Source: Pseudonocardia kujensis (lineage in GTDB: Bacteria > Actinomycetota > Actinomycetes > Mycobacteriales > Pseudonocardiaceae). Taken from it: 64,000 nt of DNA. The notes beneath the pieces are model-generated. The model was not told where the DNA came from. It saw nothing but the letters and a program-made list of their open reading frames with translations, and did no database searches. The position numbers were made by a program, and so were the translations under genes. This document shows, in pieces, positions 35,224 to 43,481 of this stretch; position 1 is the first letter of the stretch, and the number at the start of each line of letters is the position of its first letter. The stretch spans positions 1 to 64,000 of the forward strand of contig NZ_JAJSOK010000014.1 in NCBI RefSeq assembly GCF_021283305.1. Reading direction: 5' to 3'.

Positions 35224-36537
35224 TCAGGAGGGCGGCGGCACCGGGGCGAGGATCCCGAGGCGCCCGGCGAGCCAGGGCAGTGCCGCACCGAGCGCCTGCG
35301 AGGCCAGGCTCCAGCTGTGCCCGGCAGGAAGCTCGACGAGCGCGAGTGTGGCGCCCGCGGCGCGGCTCGCCGCGGCGACCTGCTCGGCCTGCGGACGGTA
35401 GGTGTCGTCGTCGCGCCCGACGATCAGCGTGCCGTGCAGGGCCGGGTAGGTCCGCCGGCGCAGCTCGGACAGCGGGGTGACCTGGTCGAACGCGCCGTCG
35501 TCGCCGCCGAAGGCCGCGGCGACCGTCGACGGGCGGTCGCCGAGGGTGGGTTCGGCCTGACCGGAGACGTCGAGGAAGGTCGGGAAGGTGTCCGGGTGGC
35601 GCAGGGCGAGCTGCAGTGCGCACGTCCCGCCGAAGGAGAACCCGCCGATCGCCAGGGGCCCGGGTGCGACCTGCAGGTTGGCCGCGGCCCAGTCGGGGAC
35701 GTCGCGGGCGAGGTAGGTCTCGGCGTTCCCGAGCCGCGAGTCCAGGCAGAGCGTGTTGGCGAGGTCGGACCCGGTGGCGTCGGGGACGACCACGACCGGG
35801 GCGAGCCCCGCGTGCGCGGCGGCGAAGGAGTCCATCACCTCGGCCAGCCTCCCGGCCAGCAGCCAGTCCTCGGGTCCGCCGGGCTGGCCGGCGACGAGCT
35901 CCAGCACGGGCAGCCGCGGACGGGGCGAGGTCAGATAGGCGGGAGGCAGGTACACCCAGGCGGGCCGGGCGGCGAAGCCCGAGACGGTGCCGGGCACCGT
36001 GACCTCGCTGATCCTCCCGCGGCGCGGCATGTCGGCCGGGGGCGTCCAGGCCGATGCCAGCGGGCCGGCCGGGGAGGCCGCCAGCAGCGGCGCGGCCGGG
36101 ACGTCCGCCAGGTCCACCTGGTTGCTGAACGGCAGGCCGAGGGCCGCGTTCAGCGTCGGCCGGTAGCCGTACACCGCGTTGACCTTGATCGCGCCCGTCG
36201 CGAGCACGAGGAGTGCGGCCAGCACGGCCGTGCCGGCCCGCCACCACCGCCGCCGCAGCGTGGGCGCCGCCAGCGCGAACGCCGCGACGACCACGCCGAT
36301 CCAGACCAGGACGCGCGGCGGCAACGGATCGGGGAACGGCCGGAACACCGCCATGACCAGCAGGACGAGCCCCACCGCGACCGCCCCCGCCATCGCGGCG
36401 ACCGGCACGGACCAGAGCCACCAGCGCCGCCCGCGCCCGACCAGCAGCGCCACCCCCGCCACCGCACCGACCACGGTGACGGTCGTCGGCAACGGCCCCG
36501 CGATCAGCGGGGCGTCCAGCAGCCGCGACAGGTCCAT
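35224..36537 (-). CDS. Membrane-anchored esterase (antigen 85/EstA-like alpha/beta hydrolase)
   Basis: 437 aa. Four hydrophobic helices in the first 125 residues, then an extracytoplasmic alpha/beta hydrolase domain. The nucleophile elbow is GGFSFGGTCAL, the acid is probably in GRDDDTYR, and the His is in PAGHSWSLA near the end. Domain order and the VYLPPAYL entry strand match actinobacterial esterases related to mycolyltransferases. The catalytic part should face outside the membrane. ATG at 36537 is the natural start, just before the first helix. Neighbouring DNA on both sides is fragmented, so it appears to be a stand-alone gene. Confidence 0.85.
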   Translation of the reverse strand: MDLSRLLDAPLIAGPLPTTVTVVGAVAGVALLVGRGRRWWLWSVPVAAMAGAVAVGLVLLVMAVFRPFPDPLPPRVLVWIGVVVAAFALAAPTLRRRWWRAGTAVLAALLVLATGAIKVNAVYGYRPTLNAALGLPFSNQVDLADVPAAPLLAASPAGPLASAWTPPADMPRRGRISEVTVPGTVSGFAARPAWVYLPPAYLTSPRPRLPVLELVAGQPGGPEDWLLAGRLAEVMDSFAAAHAGLAPVVVVPDATGSDLANTLCLDSRLGNAETYLARDVPDWAAANLQVAPGPLAIGGFSFGGTCALQLALRHPDTFPTFLDVSGQAEPTLGDRPSTVAAAFGGDDGAFDQVTPLSELRRRTYPALHGTLIVGRDDDTYRPQAEQVAAASRAAGATLALVELPAGHSWSLASQALGAALPWLAGRLGILAPVPPPS

Positions 36538-36800
36538 CGGCCGCTACCCGGTGATCCCGGCGCGACCGGGCGAGGAGGCACCCGCACCCGGCCGCGAAGG
36601 GCACGGGTGGTCACGGACGACGCGCGTGACGGCGCCGGGGCTTGACGACACCCGGCCATCCTCGTCCACGGCGGGGTATGAGCGCCGTGAGCGGGTCGCG
36701 GGTGTGACCGGCGGTGGTCGAGATCACCCATCGAGACCGGACTCAACGCGCGTTCAGCACCCCGTGGTGGCCCCGGAGACCCGGCGGAGAGGACCTGACG

Positions 36801-36953
36801 ATGAGCGCGTTCAGCGACGGCCTCATGGCGGATCGCACGGTGTTCGTGGCGGGCGGCACGTGCGGCATCGACCTCGGCATCGCGCGTCGGTTCGCCGAGC
36901 TCGGCGCACGCGTGGCCGTGGTCGGACGGAACCCGGAGAGGGCGAAGACCGCC
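36801..36953 (+). pseudogene. Short-chain dehydrogenase N-terminal fragment
   Basis: About 50 codons from ATG 36801 (GGAGAGGAC upstream): MSAFSDGLMADRTVFVAGGT, then GIARRFAELGARVAVVGRNP. This is the NAD(P)-binding start of an SDR with a TGxxxGIG-like loop reading GGTCGIDLGIA. Similarity stops abruptly at the hairpin of 36950-36979, beyond which the frame is unrelated. The gene lost its catalytic part. Confidence 0.65.
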
Positions 36954-36979
36954 CCGGTGCGGAGAGCCGGACCGGGGCG
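36950..36979 (-). terminator. Hairpin terminator of the metallo-beta-lactamase-fold gene
   Basis: CGCCCCGGT (36950-36958) and ACCGGGGCG (36971-36979) form a perfect 9-bp stem with a 12-base loop, 14 bp beyond the stop at 36994 on the minus strand. It also coincides with the point where the SDR fragment is cut off. Confidence 0.55.
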
Positions 36980-36993
36980 GGGCGGCCCCCCGG

Positions 36994-37896
36994 TCAGCCC
37001 GCCACGGCGCGGTAACGACCCGGCTCCACCTCGGCGACGACCCCCGTGCGGACGAGCCGGGCGATGTGTTGTTCCGCGGTGCGCGCCTCGACGCTCTCGA
37101 CGTGCGGGGCCTCGACGTGCGGCCGGTAGACGAAGCGGTGGTCGACGACCTCGGCGAGGGTCCGCGGCTCGGCGAGGAACTCGGTCAACGCCTCGTCCCG
37201 CCGCCCGATCACCTCCCGGTACGCGCGCAGCCTGCGCCGGAACTCCTCGGCCCCTTCGACCACGCCCTTCTGGTGGAACGTGCCGAACCAGCGCGCGTCG
37301 ACGGAGCCGCAGACCTCGATCGACCGCTCGAAGCCCTCGAGGCTGCTCACCCGGTCCCCGTAGTAGGGCCCGAACGAGGTGAGGTCGATGTCGGCGATGT
37401 AGAGGAATCCGTCCGGCTCGATCAGCAGCCCGGAGTGCCCCACGGTGTGCCCGGGAAGGTGCACGACGGTCGCCGTGCGGTCGCCGAGGTCGAACCGGTG
37501 ACCGTCCGGCACGCCCACGGCATCGGGGCGGCTGCCGAGGCGGAAGTCGGCGGTCAGGGACTCCGCGAGCTCCGCCGTGGCCTCCGCCGGCAGGCCGTAG
37601 GCCGCGAGCAGCACCTGCGTGTCGCGGACCGCGGGCAGGTCGGCGGTGTGCACGTGGACCGGGGCGTCGAACGCCTCGATCGCCACGAGGTGGTCCTCGT
37701 GGGCATGGCTGACGACGACGGCGTCGGCCTCCGGGAGCGCGTCCTGCTCGATCAACGCGAGCGACGGGTCCACGAGGAGTGTGCCCGCGCTCCCGCGGAC
37801 CAGCAGCGAGTTCCCGTAGGGGTAGCCGCCGCCGTTCGCCGCCCGCAGCAGCGTGACCTGCCCGTACTCCTCGGGTGTCCAGCCCGTCGTCCCCAT
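36994..37896 (-). CDS. Metallo-beta-lactamase-fold hydrolase
   Basis: 300 aa. The metal motif HxHxDH is in VVVSHAHEDHLVAIEAF, the next His in HLPGHTVGHSGLL, the bridging Asp in YIADIDLTSFGP and the last His in FGTFHQKGVV. The C-terminal 100 residues form a helical region ending in a winged-helix-like segment (ARTAEQHIARLVRTGVVAEV), as in glyoxalase II-like or lactonase-type members. Start: ATG at 37896 with GGGAGG 6 bp upstream; an upstream frame to 38046 is arginine-rich. It would hydrolyse a thioester or lactone, substrate unknown. It lies 201 bp downstream of the P450 gene on the same strand. Confidence 0.85.
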   Translation of the reverse strand: MGTTGWTPEEYGQVTLLRAANGGGYPYGNSLLVRGSAGTLLVDPSLALIEQDALPEADAVVVSHAHEDHLVAIEAFDAPVHVHTADLPAVRDTQVLLAAYGLPAEATAELAESLTADFRLGSRPDAVGVPDGHRFDLGDRTATVVHLPGHTVGHSGLLIEPDGFLYIADIDLTSFGPYYGDRVSSLEGFERSIEVCGSVDARWFGTFHQKGVVEGAEEFRRRLRAYREVIGRRDEALTEFLAEPRTLAEVVDHRFVYRPHVEAPHVESVEARTAEQHIARLVRTGVVAEVEPGRYRAVAG

Positions 37897-37940
37897 CGAC
37901 GCCTCCCGTCGCGCACCATCGGCTTCCCGTAGTTCTGCCT

Positions 37941-38110
37941 TGTGGCCGCGGCCCACGTCAATCGGCTCGGGCCGGGTCGCGCCCCGCCGGGCCGCCACCC
38001 GGTCGCGGAGTGCCTGCGCACGGTGCTCCACGGGGAGTGGCAGCACGCCCCTACGCCGAGCGCGACCTCGACGTCCTGGACGGGGACGGACGCGCGGTCA
38101 CGCGTCCCAG
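37941..38110 (+). pseudogene. Possible DinB-like fragment between P450 and hydrolase genes
   Basis: In the 200-bp gap the plus strand encodes CLRTVLHGEWQHA and then, one frame away, PYAERDLDVLDGD. Joined, this resembles the C-terminal end of DinB/mycothiol-dependent family proteins (LRTV..EEW.HH.YA.RDLDVL). It has no start and one frameshift. Low confidence because the stretch is short. Confidence 0.3.
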
Positions 38111-39294
38111 GTGACCGGGAGGCGCTTCACCCCGTAGATGTCCGCGGTCTCCGGGCGCAGGGCGACCTCGTCGGCCGGGACGGCGAGGCGCAGCGTGGGG
38201 AAGCGGTCGAGCAGCGCGGGGAACGCGACCCGCATCTCGACGCGGGCCAGCTGCTGCCCCAGGCACTGGTGGATGCCGTGGCCGAAGGCCAGGTGACCGC
38301 CGTCCTGCCTCCGGATGTCGAGCACGTGCGGGTCGGCGAAGCGCTCGGGGTCCCGGTTGGCGGTGTGGTACGAGAGGATCACCGTCGTCCCGGCCTCGAT
38401 GGTCCGCCCGCCCAGCTCGACGTCCTCGAGCGCCGTCCTCATGAACGTCTTGGCGACGCTCAGGTACCGCAGCAGCTCCTCCACGGCCCCGTCGACGAGC
38501 GCGGGCTCGGCACGCAGGGCAGCCAGCTGTGGCGGGTTGCGCAGCAGCGCGAAGGTGCCCAGCGCCAGCATGTTCGCGGTCGTGTCGAGGCCGGCTGCCA
38601 GCAGGAGCAGACCCATCCCCTTCAGCTCCTCGTCGGTCAGATCGCTGTCCGTGAGGTCGCTGAGCAGATCGTCGGTGGGGTTCGCGCGCTTGGCGGCCAC
38701 CAGCCCCGCGAGGTACTGCTGGGTCGCGGTGTAGGCCGCGACGAGGTCCTCGTCGCTCGTCTCCCCGCTCGTGAACCGCTCGACCTGCTTCTGGAAGGCA
38801 CCCCGGTCCTCGTACGGCACCCCCAGCAGCTCGCAGATCATGACGGCCGGGACGGGCGTCGCGAACGCGGTCACCAGGTCCGCGGGCGGCCCGGCCTGCT
38901 CCATGGCGTCCAGGTGGTCCGCGGTGATCTTCTCCAGGCGCTCGGTGAGCAGTCGCATCCGCCGCACGGTGAACCGGCCCACCAGCGGCCTGCGGTAGCG
39001 CCCGTGCTGCGGCTCGTCCATGAGGAGGAACTCGCCGGGCGGCGCCGGAGGGATCTCCAGGCCGGTGATGTCGAGGGTCGGGTGGCGCATGAGCTCCTTG
39101 CGCGAGCTGAACCGTGGGTCCGCCAGGACCGCCCTGACCAGGTCGAACCCGGTGACCAGCCAGCCGGGCTCGCCCCCGGGGAAGGTGTAGCGGCTGATCG
39201 GGCCGTGCTCCCGGGCGTGGAGCAGCTCCGGCGGCGGGTCGAACGGGCAGCCGGACGGACGCGTGGTCGGCAGCGTCGTGACGGTGTGGTCCAT
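38098..39294 (-). CDS. Cytochrome P450 (actinobacterial soluble type)
   Basis: 398 aa, typical of soluble CYP105/CYP107-like enzymes. Visible are the I-helix LLLAAGLDTTANML (oxygen-activating Thr), the ExxR of the K-helix in VEELLRYLS, and the heme loop FGHGIHQCLGQQLAR with the axial Cys. The start MDHTVTTLPTTRPSGCPFDPP has the usual 'CPFDP' opening. ATG at 39294 was accepted, with GGGAAG upstream. It needs ferredoxin and reductase partners, neither of which is adjacent. Small-molecule hydroxylation is the expected reaction; the substrate is unknown. Confidence 0.93.
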   Translation of the reverse strand: MDHTVTTLPTTRPSGCPFDPPPELLHAREHGPISRYTFPGGEPGWLVTGFDLVRAVLADPRFSSRKELMRHPTLDITGLEIPPAPPGEFLLMDEPQHGRYRRPLVGRFTVRRMRLLTERLEKITADHLDAMEQAGPPADLVTAFATPVPAVMICELLGVPYEDRGAFQKQVERFTSGETSDEDLVAAYTATQQYLAGLVAAKRANPTDDLLSDLTDSDLTDEELKGMGLLLLAAGLDTTANMLALGTFALLRNPPQLAALRAEPALVDGAVEELLRYLSVAKTFMRTALEDVELGGRTIEAGTTVILSYHTANRDPERFADPHVLDIRRQDGGHLAFGHGIHQCLGQQLARVEMRVAFPALLDRFPTLRLAVPADEVALRPETADIYGVKRLPVTWDA

Positions 39295-39480
39295 GGTCGT
39301 TCTGTCTTCCCTTCCCGGCGGCGCCTGCCGCGTCGACCAGGAGCGTCGGGGCCGCCGGTTTCACGGCGCCTTCATCGCGGCTACGCGCTCACCCCGCGGG
39401 CGGGCCGGCCGCGTGCCCGGCCGCGACGGGCGGCGTCCCCGCACGCCCCGCCCTCGTGGTCCTCGCCGGGGCCGGCCGGG

Positions 39481-40779
39481 TCAGCCCGCGGTGGCGAAGT
39501 CGGCCAGCAGGAAGAGGTTCAGCGCGATGATCAGGGCCGCGACGACGACCGCCGCGGCGGTGGTCAGCCGATGGTTGACCAGGGACCCCATGACGTCGCG
39601 CCGGCGGGTGAACAGCACGAGCGGCACGAGTGCGAACGGGATCCCGAAGGACAGCACGACCTGGGACCACACCAGGGCCTGGGTGGGGTCCACACCCACG
39701 GCGAGGACCACGAGGGCGGGGGCCAGGGTCAGCGCGCGCCGCAGGAGCAGCGGGATGCGCCGGCGGAGGAAGCCCTGCATGACCACCTGTCCGGCGTATG
39801 TCCCGACGCCCGAGGAGGCGAAGCCGGAGGCCAGCAGCGCGATCGCGAAGGCGAGCGCGGCCCACTTGTCGACCGCGACCTCGAGCCCCGTGTAGACGCC
39901 GTCGAGGCTGTCGGTCCCGGAGAGCGCCGAGCCGGCGAAGACCGCGGCGGCGATGAGCAGCATCGACGCGTTGATCAACCCGGCGGTGCCCATCCCCACC
40001 AGGACGTCGACCCGGGTGGTGCGCAGGATGAACCGCTGCTGCTCCGGCCCCTCCGCCCGCAGCCGGCGCTGCGTCAGGGCCGAGTGCAGGTAGATCACGT
40101 GGGGCATCACGGTCGCGCCGAGGATCCCGGTCGCGAGCAGCAGGCTGTCGGTGCCTGCGAACTGCGGCACCAGCCCGCCGACCGCGCCGGCGCCGTCGAC
40201 GTCGACCCGGAACACCGTGGCGAAGAGCCCCACGAGCACCACCAGGAACAGCACGACGATCGCGCGCTCGAACGGCCGGTGCCCACGGGTCTGCAGGGCG
40301 AGCAGCCCGAACGCCACCACGCCGGTGACGAGGCCGCCGACGAACAGCGGGATCCCGAACAGCAGCTGCAGCGCGATCGCCCCGCCGAGCACCTCCGCCA
40401 GGTCGGTGGCGACGGCGACCGCCTCCGCCTGGACCCACATGCCCCGGCTCACCGGGCGCGGGAACCGTTCGCGGCACAGCTCGGCGAGATTGCGCCCGGT
40501 GGCCAGGCCGAGCTTCGCCGACAGCGTCTGCACCAGCATGGCCAGCAGGTTCGCCCCGACGATCACCCAGAGCAGCAGGTAGCCGTACCGCGAGCCCGCC
40601 GCGAAGTTCGTCGCGAAGTTGCCGGGGTCGATGTAGGCGATCGCCGCCACGAACGCCGGGCCCGCGATCGCCAGCCGGGCCCGCAGCCCCGTGCCCAGGA
40701 GGCGCTGACCGTCACCGCGCTCCGGCCCCTCGGTCGACGACAGGGCCGACGACGCGGAGGGGCCGGCAGGAGGGTTCAT
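39481..40779 (-). CDS. mntH: Nramp family divalent metal transporter
   Basis: 432 aa, about 11 helices. The metal-binding motifs are in TM1 (AAIAYIDPGNFATNFAAG) and TM6 (ATVMPHVIYLHSAL). The family signature GLLALQTRGHRPFE... follows TM4. It imports Mn2+ (or Fe2+) with protons. Start: ATG at 40779 (MNPPAGPS) gives the normal tail length; an in-frame ATG at 40827 would place the upstream palindrome inside the gene. Neither has a clear ribosome site. The palindrome at 40806-40825 suggests metal-dependent repression. The symbol reflects family homology, not proof of Mn preference. Confidence 0.9.
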   Translation of the reverse strand: MNPPAGPSASSALSSTEGPERGDGQRLLGTGLRARLAIAGPAFVAAIAYIDPGNFATNFAAGSRYGYLLLWVIVGANLLAMLVQTLSAKLGLATGRNLAELCRERFPRPVSRGMWVQAEAVAVATDLAEVLGGAIALQLLFGIPLFVGGLVTGVVAFGLLALQTRGHRPFERAIVVLFLVVLVGLFATVFRVDVDGAGAVGGLVPQFAGTDSLLLATGILGATVMPHVIYLHSALTQRRLRAEGPEQQRFILRTTRVDVLVGMGTAGLINASMLLIAAAVFAGSALSGTDSLDGVYTGLEVAVDKWAALAFAIALLASGFASSGVGTYAGQVVMQGFLRRRIPLLLRRALTLAPALVVLAVGVDPTQALVWSQVVLSFGIPFALVPLVLFTRRRDVMGSLVNHRLTTAAAVVVAALIIALNLFLLADFATAG

Positions 40780-40805
40780 GCCGCGAGGGTAGAGGCGGCT
40801 AACAC

Positions 40806-40825
40806 GAAGCGATAGCCATCGCTTC
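40806..40825. promoter_or_regulatory. Perfect palindrome upstream of the Nramp gene
   Basis: GAAGCGAT (40806-40813), spacer AGCC, ATCGCTTC (40818-40825): perfect 8-bp arms, 27 bp upstream of the proposed start. Its position and symmetry fit the operator of a metalloregulator such as an MntR/DtxR or Fur family protein. No such regulator gene is in the window. Confidence 0.55.
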
Positions 40826-40866
40826 ATTCTGAGACGACAGCGACGCGGACGCCCCGGGCCGCTCCG

Positions 40867-41229
40867 TCACCCCGCCGGCGTGGTCGGTTGCAGTACCGCC
40901 TCGACCAGCGCCTCCGAGCGCAGGTGGGTGCCCTTCTGGTACTCGGGATCGCGGACCATGTCCGAGAACGCCCGCCGGCTCGGGTAGTGCACGAGCAGCA
41001 CGGCGTCCCAGTCCTGGCCCTGCTCGGCCACGACGGGGGCGCCGCCGTACCCGTAGTAGACGACCCGGGCACCGAAGGGTTCCGACGTGCGACGGAAGTG
41101 CGCGATGTACTCGTCGTAGCGGGCGCGCCCGCCCTCGACGAACCGCAGCAGGTTGAGCATCGTGACCGGCTCGTCCGGAGCCGCGGCGAGGAAGGCCTTC
41201 ATGTCCGCACCGGTGGGATCGATCGCCAT
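40867..41229 (-). CDS. DUF1330 domain protein
   Basis: 120 aa. DUF1330 proteins have a ferredoxin-like dimeric alpha+beta barrel; visible are PVTMLNLLRFVEGGRARYDEY, VVYYGYGGAPVV and the conserved WDAVLLVHYPSRRAFSDMV with DPEYQKGTHLRSEAL after it. Function unknown; relatives are small stress or antibiotic-monooxygenase-like proteins. ATG at 41229 lies 48 bp from the divergent MarR gene, with a dyad between them, so it is probably the MarR target. Confidence 0.85.
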   Translation of the reverse strand: MAIDPTGADMKAFLAAAPDEPVTMLNLLRFVEGGRARYDEYIAHFRRTSEPFGARVVYYGYGGAPVVAEQGQDWDAVLLVHYPSRRAFSDMVRDPEYQKGTHLRSEALVEAVLQPTTPAG

Positions 41230-41253
41230 CCCCGCAGTCTGCCATGGCTAATA

Positions 41254-41268
41254 ATTGCTCTGTGCAAT
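41254..41268. promoter_or_regulatory. Inverted repeat ATTGC-TCTGT-GCAAT, candidate MarR operator
   Basis: Perfect 5-bp arms in the 48-bp DUF1330/MarR divergent region, AT-rich relative to surroundings and overlapping where both promoters must lie. The TTGC...GCAA core is the form commonly bound by MarR proteins. Confidence 0.5.
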
Positions 41269-41277
41269 GATGTCCTG

Positions 41278-41742
41278 GTGCAAGAACCCACACCGGACGA
41301 GGTGGTGGACGCCGTGATGTCGGCGAGCCGGGCGCTGGTGGCCGTGGCGGCCCGCTCGCTCGCCGCGGTCGAGGAGGACGTGACGCTGCCGCAGTACCGG
41401 GCGCTCATCGTGCTCGCCCAGCACGGTGCGCGCCGTCCGGCCGACCTGGCCGGGGCGCTCGACGTCTCGCCGTCGTCGGCGACGCGGATGTGCGACCGAC
41501 TGGTGGCCAAGGGGCTGATCGAGCGCGACCGGACCGGCGAGGACCGCCGGGAGGTCCGGGTGGCGTTGAGCGAGCGCGGGCGGGCACTGGTCGAGGAGGT
41601 CACCCGGCGCCGCCGGGCCGAGCTGGCCACCTTGCTGGGCGGCCTGCCCGCCGAGTCCCGCACCGCGGTCGTCGAGGCCCTGCGCACCTTCGCCGCCGCG
41701 GCCGGCGAGGTGCCCGAACCCGAGTGGGCGATGCTCCCGTGA
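41278..41742 (+). CDS. MarR family transcriptional regulator
   Basis: 154 aa. The winged helix is at residues about 35-100 (TLPQYRALIVLAQHG, PADLAGALDVSPSSATRMCDRL, KGLIERDRTGEDRREVRVALS wing). Start: GTG at 41278 is preferred because it follows the dyad and gives the usual length; the longer frame runs antisense through the DUF1330 gene. It is divergent from DUF1330 and its stop overlaps the ClC channel start (GTGA), so the channel is in its operon and probably subject to autoregulation. Confidence 0.88.
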   Translation: MQEPTPDEVVDAVMSASRALVAVAARSLAAVEEDVTLPQYRALIVLAQHGARRPADLAGALDVSPSSATRMCDRLVAKGLIERDRTGEDRREVRVALSERGRALVEEVTRRRRAELATLLGGLPAESRTAVVEALRTFAAAAGEVPEPEWAMLP

Positions 41743-43481
41743 GCGCCCTGCGCCGGGCGCACGGATGGCTGGTCGGGACGCCGTCCGGCTTGGTCGGCCT
41801 GGCCCTGGTCGTCGGCGCCGGGGCCGGGCTCGGCGCCGTGGTGTTCCGCTTCCTGATCATCGGGATCACGAACCTGGTCACCGGGCGGGACGACTACAGC
41901 GCCGCCGGTCGCGTCGCGAGCCTGCACCTGCCGGCCCTCGGCCCGTGGTTCCTCCTGCTCGCGCCGGTGGTCGGCGGGCTGGTCTACGGCCCGCTGGTCA
42001 ACCGGTTCGCCCCCGAGGCCCGCGGGCACGGCGTCCCCGAGGTGATGGTCGCCGTGGCCCGCAACGGCGGACGCATTCCGGCCCGCGTCGCCGCCGTCAA
42101 GTCGCTCGCCTCGGCCCTGTGCATCGGCACCGGCGGGTCCGTCGGTCGCGAGGGGCCGATCGTCCAGATCGGGTCCGCGCTCGGCTCGTCCATCGGGCAG
42201 TGGCTGCGCGTGCCGGACCACCGTCTGCGACTGATGGTCGCCTGCGGCGCCGCCGGGGGGATCTCCGCGACCTTCGACGCCCCGATCGCCGGGGTGTTCT
42301 TCGCGCTCGAGATCATCCTGCGCGCCTTCACCGCCGAGGCGTTCGGCGTCGTGGTGATCTCCTCGGTGACCGCCAACGTGGTCGCCCGCGCGGTCGTCGG
42401 GAACGACCACATCATCGAGCTGCCCGCCTACTCGTTGGGCTCGGCGACCGAGTTCCCGCTCTACGCCGTGCTCGGCCTGCTCGCGGGGGTGGTCGGCTGG
42501 GGGTTCGCCCGGATCCTGTACCTGATCGAGGACCTGTGCGACCACGTGTGGCGGGGGCCCGAGTGGCTGCGCCCCGCCGTCGGCGGACTGCTCCTCGGCG
42601 GTGTGCTGCTGGCCCTGCCGCAGATGTACGGGGTCGGTTATCCGGTCCTCGAGGCCGGCATCGCCGGGAAGTACGCCGTCAGGTTCCTGATCGTCCTGAT
42701 GCTCGGGAAGATGCTGGCCACCAGCCTGACGATCGGCATCGGTGGCTCGGGCGGGGTGTTCGCGCCGTCGTTGTTCGTCGGCGGCATGGCGGGCACCGCC
42801 TTCGGGTTCGCGGCGCAGGCGCTGTTCCCGGGCCTGGACCTCTCGCCCGGCGCGTTCGGTCTGGTCGGCATGGCAGCGGTGTTCGCCGCCGCCTCCCACG
42901 CCCCGATCGCCGCAGTGCTCATCGTGTTCGAGCTGACCGGACAGTACTCGGTCATCCTGCCCCTGATGGCGGCCGTCGCCCTGGCCACCGGGGTGTCACA
43001 CCTGATCTCCCGCGACAACATCTACACACTGAAGCTGCTGCGCCGCGGGATCGACGTCGACGCCGACAGCCGCGCCGAGGCGCTCGTCCGGCGGCTCACC
43101 GTCGCCCAGGCCATGCGGACCCCGCCCGACCCGGTTCCCGCGGGCACCTTGCTCGACGACCTGGCCGCCCGGCTCGGCACGGCCCGGTACGGCGCACTGC
43201 CGGTCCGCGACGACGACGGCCGTTACCGCGGCGCGGTCACCGCCGCCGGCCTCGACCTGTCCGGACGCGACGGCAGGTCGGCGGGGGACGTCGCGGCGCC
43301 GTTGCCGGAGCTCGCCCCGGGGACGTCGCTGCACGCGGCCCTGCGCATCCTGGTCGACCACGAGGACACCGGGCTCCCGGTCCGCGCCGGGCCCGACGGG
43401 CCGCTCCTCGGCTGGCTCGACCACCGCGACGTGCTCGCCGCCTACGGCCGGGCCGGGTCCTCGACGCCCGCGGTGCCGTAG
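41739..43481 (+). CDS. ClC family chloride channel/transporter with C-terminal CBS domains
   Basis: 580 aa. About ten membrane helices in residues 15-420 with the selectivity motifs GTGGSVGREGPIVQIGSA (gating Glu in GREGP), GIGGSGGVFAPSLFVGG and a late helix with AAASHAPIAAVLIVFELTGQYS. Two CBS repeats form the C-terminal 140 residues (RRLTVAQAMRTPPDPVP onward), which usually bind nucleotides. It moves Cl- across the membrane, possibly in exchange for H+, since the gating Glu is kept. GTG at 41739 overlaps the MarR stop, so expression follows the regulator. Confidence 0.92.
   Translation: MSALRRAHGWLVGTPSGLVGLALVVGAGAGLGAVVFRFLIIGITNLVTGRDDYSAAGRVASLHLPALGPWFLLLAPVVGGLVYGPLVNRFAPEARGHGVPEVMVAVARNGGRIPARVAAVKSLASALCIGTGGSVGREGPIVQIGSALGSSIGQWLRVPDHRLRLMVACGAAGGISATFDAPIAGVFFALEIILRAFTAEAFGVVVISSVTANVVARAVVGNDHIIELPAYSLGSATEFPLYAVLGLLAGVVGWGFARILYLIEDLCDHVWRGPEWLRPAVGGLLLGGVLLALPQMYGVGYPVLEAGIAGKYAVRFLIVLMLGKMLATSLTIGIGGSGGVFAPSLFVGGMAGTAFGFAAQALFPGLDLSPGAFGLVGMAAVFAAASHAPIAAVLIVFELTGQYSVILPLMAAVALATGVSHLISRDNIYTLKLLRRGIDVDADSRAEALVRRLTVAQAMRTPPDPVPAGTLLDDLAARLGTARYGALPVRDDDGRYRGAVTAAGLDLSGRDGRSAGDVAAPLPELAPGTSLHAALRILVDHEDTGLPVRAGPDGPLLGWLDHRDVLAAYGRAGSSTPAVP

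Noticed and set aside
37942-40815. Plus-strand open frame of 957 codons
   Set aside because: Antisense to the P450 and Nramp genes, both of which have full family motifs on the minus strand.
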